Assembly (NCBI GenBank): GCA_013397865.1
Contig: VZTI01001766.1
Coordinates: forward strand, 2,054,907 to 2,118,906
Direction of reading: 5' to 3'
From: Struthidea cinerea
Lineage: Eukaryota; Chordata; Aves; Passeriformes; Corcoracidae
DNA length: 64,000 nt
Below, piece by piece: positions 12,501 through 24,500 of this stretch. How positions within the stretch are numbered: position 1 is the first letter of the stretch; every line of letters begins with the position of its first letter. The notes under the pieces were generated by a model that saw nothing but the letters and a program-made list of their open reading frames with translations, was not told where the DNA came from and did not search any database. The translations under genes and the position numbers were made by a program.

Positions 12501-15500
12501 TCACAGAAGATCTGGAGATCATAGGCATGATCAGTTCCGAGAAAGAAATTGTTCCTTTCATAGATAAAATCTATCCAGTGAAAGCAAATGTAATTTTTTT
12601 TAAAATTTTTACTATATGAAATTAGATTAATACATAATACATTGCATGAAGTGCATGTTTTTGAGGGATTAGGTTCAAACCATTTAGAATCACATCATGA
12701 AAGGAGTTTAGGAAGTGAGAGTGCAGACTGGTATTCTAGAATAAAAAGGATTTCCTGCAAAAAGGAGTAATACCAATTTTGCAGTAAATTCCTCTGAAAG
12801 ATGGGGCATGTTGTGAGTTACAGATACACTTTTCCCTTAATCCTGCAGGAACAAAGCATGCCCTGGGTTAAAATGAGCAGCCTTACCTGACCATGCAATC
12901 TGTGTTTTTTGTTTATGCTTATATGAAACATATCCAGCTGTTTTTTTAGCTGGGTTGTCTTTAGAGTTAGCTTAATATACCTGCCTTCAGACAGTGTAAA
13001 CTACAGTATTACCTGTCAGAATCTGGGAAATTTCAACCTTTATTCCTTTTATATCCAACATCCAGCTCCAAAGAAAGCATATTTAAGCCTAACACTTTTC
13101 AAATAATTTGTCATTGAAGAAGAATATAACCAGGAAATGTGTATTGACTCTTAAGTGCTTTTCTGTCTTGAAGGGCATGGTAGAAAAATGGCTTCTGCAA
13201 GTAGAAGAAATGATGTTGGCCAGTGTAAGACAAGTTCTTCAAGATGGCATAAAAGGATATAGCCAGGTAATTATTCCTGACCTGTGCTATAAATTAGATT
13301 TCACAAGCAAATATACATGAATAGGTTGCTCAAATTCTTAACCAGGGAAACATGTTTGAAGCTAAGTGGAATGCAGCTCTTCTTGTTCAGTAGTACCAGT
13401 CTGAAGTTTTAACTCTGAAGTTTCATGAAGAAAAAGTATTAAAGCTTTATGTGCTGATTCTCATTTATTTGCAGCATGAGACAAAAGACATTTGGGGAAA
13501 GTAATTGTTATCAGTGCCATAACCTAACGTGTTTATATGACTTCTTGTGTCTGGAATGATCTTTTGGTTTAAGGTTCCTCGAAAAGAGTGGGTACTTCAG
13601 TGGCCTGGACAGGCAGTTATTTGTGTTTCATCCATTTACTGGACAGAAGAAGTGTCTGAGGCTATAAGGACAGGAGCGTTACAGGTAAGATTTTTTTACT
13701 TTCTATTTCTAAGCACTGAACTCTGATTAATTAATAAAAAGCTCCTTCTAGCAAAGGAGATCCTCAATCAACAACACATTGCAATTTACTCATGCAGCAT
13801 GCTTTACTTTGTTTTTCCTTTTGTATTGGGTCTCAGCAGAGGTTTGTTCCCATTTACTTTGGTGTGTATCAGGAGAAATCCTACTGAAGGAAATTGTATT
13901 ACTTCATTGACAAGGGATACTAGTGTAAACTAAAGTAGCAAACAAAAAGTGACAGACCATTGTTAAACTCTGTGTTTTTATTTCTAATTCCTGTCTTTAC
14001 ATGGGAAGCCTCAGCGAAACATGCAGGTGGAAATCTCTCTTTACAGAATGGTGAAGTTATTTCGGAGAATCACAGAATCAATGAGGTTGGAAAAGACCTC
14101 TGAGCCCATCGAGTCCAGCCCATGACCCAACACCACCTTGTCAACCAGACCCTGGCACTGAGGGACACGTCCAGTCTCCTTAAACACCTCCAGGGATGGT
14201 GACTCCACCACCTCCCTGAGCAACCTGTTCCAATGTCTAATCACTCTTTCTGTGCAGAAGTTCTTCCTAATGTCCAACCTGAACCTCCCCTGGCGCAGTG
14301 CAAGACTATGTCCCCTTGTCCTGTCACTTGTTACCTGGGAGCAGAGCCCAGCCCCTGCCTGGCTCCAAGCTCATTTCAGGGAGTCATGGAGAGGGATAAG
14401 GTCACCACTGATTTCTCTGGTTATTGCTTGACTCTCCTGGTGAGGAAGGTGCAGCAGCCAAATTTGTTATTTCATGCAAGAGGCTTTTCTTACGTGTTCA
14501 TAGTGCCTCTGTCACTACAGCAGTTTTAACTGTCACTTCACTGAGGCTTTACTCAAATGTCTGCTCAAGCAGTGGAAATAATTTCTCTTTAATTCACTGG
14601 GCTTTTCTGTGATCCTATTTATTCTGGGTGGATGAGGATTTATTTGGAGATTAATTCTGTCAACAGAATGTTTGGGCTGCTTTTTAAATGTTGGAATAGA
14701 AAAGTATTAATAAGCTTTACACCAAATACTACATTTTAATATTAGCTTTTTGTTTCTGTATCCCTGCTGAATTTCTTAGATTTAACTTGCATGTATTGTT
14801 TAACACCAGTGGAAGATCTTATTCTGTATATCCAGACAGAACTAAAAATGTTTATTCCTTTCAGAGAAAGTATCCTGAACAATCCACAGCTGGAGAAAAA
14901 TGAGAAGGAATCACAGGACAGTGAATCACAGAATATAAGGGACCTCTGGACATCATGTAGTCCAACCTCTGTTTAAAGCAGAGCCAACTAAACCATGTTG
15001 CTAATGGACTTGGTCCCATATGCCCATTCCTTTCTTGTATGGGGGAATCAAAACAAAGAGTATCTGCTCCTCTCCCATCACAGTTTTGTCATTTCCATTA
15101 GGACGAAAGATAAGCCTTCTGCTTATACTACTTTCAGGCCGTAAATATTTTTGAAGTGTTCCTAGTAAAAAAAAATTCTAGTATACAAAAGAGAATTTTA
15201 AATGTTTGTGTAGTGCCCAGACTTCCATTAATACGTTTTGTTGGAGGGGCTGTCTCCAATGATTGCACCCATAGGAGCTCAGGAACTGCTGGCTGCAGCA
15301 TCTCATTAGTGCCTGTGTTTGTTTCTGTGGCAGGATTTCTTGGAGAAGAGCAATCTCCAGATCAGGGACATAGTTGAGTTAGTGAGAGGAAAGCTGTCCG
15401 GTGGAGCCCGGCTGACCCTCGGAGCTCTCATTGTCATCGATGTGCACGGTAATGTGCAGCTGCTGCTACCCTTGTTACACCTGGGGCAGGGCTGCTCTCC

Positions 15501-18500
15501 TTAGCTAGGTGGACTCTTGGAGAGAGGCACCTAAAATGCTTTCTCTGAATCAGCCTTTACAGAGTTGTTGCTCAGTTCTTTGGGCAAATGGGGATTGCTC
15601 AGTACTGCACAAGAATCTCCCGTCTACTTAGAACAGACACTGGAATCTGGTTAAAATTAAGCTGATTCCCTATTCAAAACAAGTGCAAATTCCTCTCTAA
15701 TGTGAAACCCAGCCTCTAACTGTTGAATTACTCTTACATAGCTCTAAGTAAATGTTACTTTACTTATAAGTAGTTTTAAGTAAACTAACACAGTAGAAGT
15801 GTTTAGATTTTTCGAACAATCTGTGTCTTACTCTGCAGCTCGTGATGTGGTCTCAAAATTGGCTGAAGACAAAGTCATAGATCTGAATGACTTCCAGTGG
15901 ATTTCTCAGCTGAGATACTACTGGGAAGAGAATGATGTGGTAGTGCGAATGATCACAACAGAGATGAAATACGGTTATGAGTATCTGGGCAATTCTCAAC
16001 GTCTGGTTATAACCCCACTGACAGATCGATGTTATAGGTAAAGCCGTATTGTCTGTGAATAATGCTTTCATTTTTTTGATTGATCTGTGTTTACTTTCAT
16101 TTGTTCTAGTTAATAATAGCAGGAACCTCAGCAGCTAGCATTCTCCTGTAGAATTTAGAGGTGAATCTTCTATATCTTTGCCCAAATATGGTAAAATATT
16201 TACAATGTATAGGCTTCTACACCAGTAGAGTAATAGACTCTATTGTATCCAACAAGGTGCTTCTGAAAAGAGGTGGCAGCACATGGTATTGGAACTGCAA
16301 ATTCTACAGTAGCACTGGTCAATTAGTTAATCTGAAATAAGACACCCACTTTGGGTATGCCTGCCTGTAAGATAAATGAGGTAATTATAGAGCCCTTCAC
16401 AGATGTTTGAATGCAGTTTGTTTCCTGTTCCTCCACTGGCTTGCAAGAGGTTGTAATGGAAATGCTTCAGTCCTCAAGGTTGAAATATTCGAAGGCATGT
16501 GGTATTTCACTTCTGGTGAGCCCTGAGGACATGAGTCAAAGACTTTGAATGAGGGTTTTGTAAAATAATCAGATCACTCCAGTGTTAACAGGGATGTCAT
16601 TTTAGTAAGATGTTCACTTGAAAAGCAATGTGATTCCCAGGTTTTTGTTACAACCTTTATGCTTTCTCATCCATTTCTAAAGATTGGCTGAATTTATAAA
16701 GCCAGCTTCAAGCTCCTGCCAGTTCAAGTGCCACTTGAGGGAAACGCGTGCTGTTGCAGACTCTACCATTTTGCTCATGGCCCTGTTCATTTGCTTGTGT
16801 AATTGAGGACATGCAAGGTGGATGCATGTAATAAAAGCCTTGACATTCCTTTCAGGCCAAGTGGCTGAATGTGAGCTTCCACAATTAGGAATCACTTATG
16901 AGACAATACTGGGTTTTTGGGGCAAGCTGCAAAGTCAGTAGAGAAACAAGTAAATTGTTCCCAGGGGAGCCTGTATAGGAAAATACTTATCAATCCATTC
17001 AGAAACAATCTGACGTTAAAGATTGCTATTTCTAATGCCTGTGTTCTTGATAATGTAGGACATTAATGGGTGCCTTGAAATTAAATCTTGGTGGTGCTCC
17101 AGAAGGGCCTGCTGGAACTGGCAAAACAGAAACAACAAAAGATCTAGCAAAAGCAATAGCTAAGCAGGTACCAAAACTCCCTTTTTTTTACTTTCCACTG
17201 TTTATGTTTGGATATGTAGTAGATATTTCTTAAAATGCCATTCTTAAGTAAGTGCTGCTTGTTTTGTAGCTATTCCTTTACAGTTGGACTTGAACATGTT
17301 AAGGTCTTTTCCAGCCTAATGATGCTGTGATTCTGTTCTTTATTCACAGGAACAGTCGGTAAGAAGCACACATTTAGGACTGTGTCTATATGGCATCCTG
17401 GTTTTCTAATCCAACATTAGCAACAGGAATCCCTTCCCATTTTAGATGCTAAGAATTTTATAGTGGTCTTTGTGTTAATACTGAGAAGTGTTCTCTGTGT
17501 TTTTGTTGTAGTGTGTTGTCTTTAATTGCTCCGACGGCCTCGATTACAAGGCAATGGGCAAGTTCTTTAAGGGGCTGGCACAAGCTGGGGCGTGGGCCTG
17601 CTTTGACGAGTTCAATAGAATTGAGGTAATGTTTCAACTCAGACAAATGAAATGAGAAAGCTTTCATTTAAGACGCAAGAGGTTTTAGATTTAGGCATGA
17701 CAGCATTATTACCAATTTTCTGCTTTTACTTGTGGTGAGGCCGCTTTGTTTTGATAATTAGTGACACAGAAATAGGCACTCAGCTGCCTGCTCTAGAAGC
17801 ACACGCTTACCTGTGCTGTGTTGCAGAAATGTTGTGTTCTGGGTCAATTTAGCAGAAAAAAAATGTTCCTTTACACTTTTTTCTTTTGGATGTGACACTC
17901 GTTTGTTGGGAAAGAACTGTTCTTGTCTTCTCCTTGAGAAATCAAGCTGCAGCTGTGGAGTTGCCTTTGCCTATATTCAGCACCAGACAGACAAATCCCA
18001 GTGGAGGGATTCCTGTAATGACTAGAACTGAGTGTCACTAACTGAGTGACCTGGTTATCAAGCTGTGTAAACAGACACATCTAATTCCCCCCTTGATCTT
18101 ACTCTGGTCTTTTTGGTTTAAATTTGGTCACTAATGACTTTGGATAAGTTATATTGTTATTTTGATGCAATTCAACTTAAGTACATACTAGTAAATGTGG
18201 AAATTTCATTAAATGCTATTTTGTATGTATTAGTATCTTTAACTCCTTAATTTTTCCATTTTTCTGCTGTAGCTTGTTTTCCAGTGAATTCAAGCGTTAG
18301 CATTCCTTCTCCAGTATTCTGTTACCTTGATACTGTAAAACACTCAGGATTGGCACTGGGCAGCCTTACCTATTATTTATCCTCGATTTTGGGCATTGAG
18401 TGAGTCAGTTTTTCAAGAGAGCCTGAACTCTATGAATCTGAGTTGAAGGGAAAGTGCTTTTAGAGGCCTCCAGAGGGAGTTGCTGTCCAACTAACTTAGA

Positions 18501-21500
18501 TGTCTACATTCAGGCACATGGTATTTCCCTGTGGAGGCTTTTAGAAGCCTCTGTTGATCAGTCTCTGTTAGTTGGGTAGAGAATAGTGGCACTAACTTTC
18601 AGAGGATCCCTTCACTAGGCAGCTAATATATAGGCTCAGGGTGATTCTCCCTGGAGGAATGCAAATACAGCCATCAAAATATGTAAACAAAACCATTTTA
18701 TATTATCTCCAAGTGTCATATGCTTTCCAATCTGTTCTGTCTGTTTAGGTTGAAGTGTTATCTGTAGTTGCCCAACAAATACTTAGCATCCAGCAGGCTA
18801 TTATTCGCAAACTCAAAAAATTCATCTTTGAAGGGACAGAGATCTCTCTTAATCCCACATGTGCTGTGTTCATTACCATGAATCCTGGTTATGCTGGACG
18901 GGCAGAGTTGCCTGATAATCTGAAGGTAAGTCTGACATCCTGCTTTCTTGTAGAAAATAAACTGAATTTGCAGCTTCTAGTCTACAGTGATAAGAAAAGT
19001 CAGCAATTGAATAATAAACTGATGTGTCATGGTTGCTTGAGGAAGAAAAATGCCATCACTCTGAACATCCCCTCCCTTGCTTCTTGTGCTGAGCATGACC
19101 CATATGCTCTGGAATAGCCCTTGGCTCAGCTGTCCTGGCTGAGTCCCCTCCCAGCTCCCTGTGCACCCCCATCCTCCTGGCTGGTGTGTGGGGTGACGAG
19201 CAGCAAAGGCCTTGACTCTGTGTGAGCTCTGCTCAGCAACAACAAAAACACCCCTGAATTATCAACACTGTTTCCAGCACAAATCCAAAACACAGCCTCG
19301 GGCCAGCTACTGTGAAACAGATTAACTCTACCCCAGCCAAAACCAGCACAACTGATAACCTGTTCAAGTGCATCCTGCTGTGCTTTTTGCCAAGCTTTAG
19401 TAAACAGGGTTGTACGAAATGCACAGATGAAAGGTCTCAGTCTAATCATATTGACACCAGTTTACAGCTTTAACTGTGCTCTCCCTGTGGAAATTCTCTG
19501 GGTTTACAATGGCTTGGTGATCCCAATCCCGATTTAAATTTACTGTAACTTTGTGAGTTGCTGAGACACTATGGAGAGACCGATACGGTCTTGGTTCTTT
19601 TCCTAGCATTGCCACAATTTTTGCATGATCTTTTACAAGGCATTAACCACACCATGTGCTAGTTTGTCTGTTACGAAAATGAGATGAATGTCACCTCCCT
19701 TTTCCTCTATTCAGAGTTCTTTAGAATTGACTCTTTCTAAGCATTTGTTACTGCAGTGCTTAACACAGACCTCTTGAACCTCTTGATAAAATCAGAATAG
19801 AATAGAACAGATTTGTAAAGAAGTCTCATAGATTTCAAATGATTCATGAATTCTATGCATTCATGAATTTATGGAGAGATGCTATTCTTACAAAACAGGC
19901 ACAATTTATTACAATATTCCATAGTCAAAAGTTGGCATCTTTCTTTTGTCCTTATAGGCACTGTTCCGAACAGTTGCCATGATGGTCCCAGATTACGCCT
20001 TGATTGGGGAAATTTCACTTTATTCAATGGGATTTCTGGACTCTAAAAGGTAAGACATGCTGAATTTTCTACCTTTGTTGAGTCTGATATACCTCATTCC
20101 TTTATAAGGCATATATGTGTGTTTGAGGCATATATGGAAGGCTGTCCATGTTTTTTTTCCTCCAGAAAGTACTTTTTAATCTCCTGCTTCCTTGTCAATT
20201 CTCATTTACCACCTCACATTGCCAGATGTGCACTTCTACACAGGATCATTTGGAAAATGTATCAAAATATCAGACAGAATTCCTAAATGATGCACACATT
20301 CTCTAGCATGGCATAATCTACAGTCTTGCTGGGCCATCTGGTCAGCTTCTGTGTCTTAGAATCACTGCAGTTACTTTGTGTATATAAATAGGTAAATTAT
20401 TTTCCTTGCATGGTGAGCTATTTTCACTCTTCGTGTTATATTTTATTACCCACAGTCTTGCCCAGAAAATTGTTGCCACTTACCGTTTGTGCTCAGAGCA
20501 GTTGTCATCTCAGCACCACTATGATTATGGAATGCGTGCGGTTAAATCCGTCCTTACAGCAGCAGGGAACCTAAAACTGAAGTACCCAACTGAAAATGAA
20601 AGTGTGTTACTACTTCGGGCTTTGCTGGATGTTAATTTGGCCAAGTTCTTGTCCCAGGATGTGCCATTGTTTCAGGTAAGGTATCAGGCCAATGTGTTTA
20701 AGGTTTTATGATGATGAGATCCATTATAAGAACCCTGCAGAAACAGGTCATTATCTTAATTTAGAACAGTTTGATCTAGATGGTGCCATATTAGTGTAGA
20801 GTTATTTCAGTCCACTGATCTGGAGGAACTCTTTGGTTCTGTCAGGATTATTTTGAAAAGCAAACTTTCAATGGTGCCTTTAAAGTTATTCTAGAAAATG
20901 TTGTAGAAGGTATCACGTTAAAAATCATCTTGTGCTGTTTCATTTGTGGAAATCATTCTTTGAAGTTTGTATTCTGGCTTTGTGCTCCAAAAGGGATGTG
21001 GATAATTAAGTTAAGGTCAATTAGAAATTTGAGTTCAGAATAAAAATGATGAAGTTTCTGTTTGCATGCTGCTTTAATAGAAAGTAAAGACTGTGTTAAG
21101 CTACAAAGCAATCGATATTAAAGACTAAAAGCTAGGGTACAAGCACAGCCACAGTCATGGCTCTGAAATTTTGGAGCACATACCCTTCTATTTAATCACT
21201 GAAATTCTTTCAACTACTTTCACATCCTTTTGTGTAATCCTGATGGGGGCAAATTTGCAAAGGTTAAGCCTCTTTTTGCAATAGCAGTATGCTCATGAGA
21301 ACTGCAGGCACAGGTTTCAGTTTCATGTATACGGAATACTTCCATGGCTACAGTTTGCCTAGAAGTTAGTTTTGTCCAGCTTCTGTTATCTGTATGAATA
21401 TTGTTTCACTTGGGAATTTTCTCTTTTTGTAACCTGTATTTAAATGGTGTTCTATTCTGTCTTTCCTTAACAGGGTATAATATCTGACCTGTTTCCTGGA

Positions 21501-24500
21501 GTGGTTCTTCCTACACCAGACTATGACCTATTTTGCAAGGCACTAACTGAAAATATTGAAAAATTGAATCTTCAACCAGTGCCATGGTTCATTGGAAAAA
21601 TTATTCAGGTTTGTTTTCACGTACTTCTGGGGATGAAAAGCATGAGAGCAGAAACATTCTTCATTCACTGTCTGTGTCATGAATGAATAGCTAATAGTTT
21701 CCTTACCAATTAATGGAATATTACAAATGGAGTATTTTTACTGAGTAAAAATCATGGAATAAAAGCCTGCTTTGCTCATAGTGATTCTGTAATTCAGACA
21801 GTCTGTGAAGGAGCGAAACCAGGAAAAATCAGCCTCAACCTGATTAAAAACATCTGCTTAGGGGTTATTACAGGTCTGTTTGATGGTGTTTTTGCTTTGA
21901 CTTGAGCTTTGACAAGATCCTGTGGGGTGACTGAAGAAGTTACCACTCCTGCAGTCCAAAGACAGCCTCTGTGGGACCGGCCCTATGCCAGATCCTCAGA
22001 GCTGTAGCTTCAGTCCCTTTTTGTCAGCTTCACTGGTAACCACTGATTTGAGTTCAGGCCCTTTCAGTCCAGGGCTGTGATCTGCAGTGTCTGGTTAGTG
22101 CCCTCACACCTTGTACAGTGCTGCTGGTGCAGCTGGGAGATGACATTTAGCAAGGAGAAAGGGAGGATGCCTGGGGAAAATGATTTCTTAAATTGTATCA
22201 GTGAGAATTGCCGCAAAAGCATGACTGCTCTCTGATTTGGCTGAAGGCTTTGGTCAGCCAGCAGAGTGCAGAGGTTTGGTTGTGCCACATCTGAAAGCAG
22301 GAGAGAGACTTCTACTTTCATACACGTAACACCCAACACTTGCTGTTGTGCCGTGTTAAGGAGTGGCTCTCCTGTCGCTGGCAGGTGTACGAAATGATGC
22401 TGGTGCGCCACGGTTTCATGATCGTTGGAGATCCTATGAGTGGGAAGACCAGTTCATACAAAGTGCTGGCTGGAGCCCTGGCTGATTTGTGTGCAGGTAA
22501 CACTGTCCAGCCACAAACTTCTCATTAAATGAAGCCAATTCTATGACTGTTATTTTTCCTTTGCCGAGATATGCCCAGGTTGTTAATTGTCCGATATTCT
22601 CTTTCCTTGACTGCAACGTTTCTATTAATTGAACTATTTTTGTCTGGTATATTTGTCTGATAGTATTTTTGTCTACATCTACTGGGACAGTAAGCCATAC
22701 TAATGGGTTTATGCTTTTCTGAATTTTGTTAGGCATTTTATTTGGCATAATACTCTTGAAAAAATTAGCTCTGATAAGGATATTGTAAGTAGCTCCCATA
22801 AGTATATTAAATCTATGCTGCTCTGCTTTTTCTTTTTTTCATGTGTTTTTTTACAGCAGACTTCTTGCTTCCCTTGTACAAGTAAGGGAATTTCTTATTT
22901 ACTGCTACCTAGATGCCAGATAGATATCTGGGGTTTCTTGCTTTGAGCAGCTAGAGTAGGATCCTCAGGAATGATCTTGTTCTGTACTTCAGCTATTGAA
23001 TAAAACTAACCGGTCAAATTCTCAAGCTCATGTGTTTGCCTTTTTACACAGCAAACGCCATGGATGAATTTGCTGTTGAGTACAAAGTTATTAATCCCAA
23101 AGCCATTACTATGGGGCAGTTGTATGGCAGTTTTGATCCCGTGAGCCACGAGTGGTCAGATGGAATTCTTGCAAAGGCCTTCAGGGAACAAGCATCTTCT
23201 ACCACAGAGGATCGCAAGTGGATCATTTTTGATGGCCCAGTGGATGCAGTTTGGATAGAGAACATGAACACTGTGCTGGATGATAATAAAAAGGTAGCCT
23301 AATTTTTTGCCTATAACCTCGTCCTTGAATAAACAGACTTGATTTTAGTAGTAGCAATATTGTTACTACATTAGTCAAAGGAGGTGTGAAACTCAGGAAA
23401 GGCTGATGTGCTTAAAATCATTGCTTTATTTCCCCAATTGTATGAGTGGGTTTAGATGGTATTAGATAATATTAACCCCTTACTTCTCTCTAGAAGCCTT
23501 GTCTTGCTCCTTCTTTATTGAAACTAGGTTTATCACTGAGGCTTTTTTATTGACCTTTTTAGGAGACTGAAATGCATGAATTTAGTTCTGTGACTGAAAA
23601 CTGAACTTGCTTAAATTACCAAGTGAATAAATGAATTTTAAAAAAGCTGCAGGTAATACTGCTTTTTCTTGCAGAGTTATTTAAAGATAGAGCATTGTTC
23701 TCTGTTTCTCTGCAAGCCTTACAGTAGGACATGGAACAGTTGAGACAAGGTCATAAAATATCATGTATTGTAAGGATACAAGTGAATGAATGAGGAGTGA
23801 CACTAAGTGGAATTTTCAGTGATTTTATGACATTGCTCTGACTGCACAATCAGCACTGACGTGACTAGACCATGCTGATGTGATGCTCTTCTTCCAGTTA
23901 TGCTTAATGAGTGGTGAAATAATTCAGATGAACTCAAAAATGAGTTTAATCTTTGAGCCAGCGGACTTAGAGGAGGCATCTCCAGCAACTGTCAGCAGGT
24001 AATGTGAGAGCATTCAAGCTTGAACTGTCCCACCTTGCCCATGTATTCCTCTACCACAGATGTTTGTTCTTCTCAGGTGTGGTATGATCTATATGGACCC
24101 ACAACAGTTGGGCTGGAAGCCACTGAAGGATTCCTACATGAAAACTCTGCCTCCAAACCTGCAGGAAGAACATCGGGCGCTGGTGCGAGACTTCATTTTT
24201 TACATAGGTCGAATTTAGATTAACTGTAAGGTGATATTCACAGTTTGCCCACTTGAAGGCAGGCAGGCAGAATAAAAACTTTTTTATTATTACCATTGAC
24301 AGCTTAGTCTTCAAAGCCTTTTTCACCTCATTGCTTGCATGAATGAGAGCTCTTTGTGCTGTGTATTGTACTGTGTCTTCAGTAGATGCAAGTAAAAGTA
24401 GGTGTTGGTGAGAATCAGCTTTTAATGAAAATTTAAAATCCCTATTATTGGGCATTAAAATCTAGTAACATAATTGGAATAATATTAGGATTGGAGCTGT

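Larger units (their letters stand above)
13685..15333 (+). other. DNAH3 intron with two CR1 fragments
   Basis: This 1.65 kb intron carries two minus-strand CR1 LINE fragments, listed separately. Other parts show nothing recognisable. Confidence 0.75.

Noticed and set aside
14041..14529. Open frames on both strands near 14.0-14.5 kb
   Set aside because: They lie in a CR1 LINE fragment, not in a host gene.
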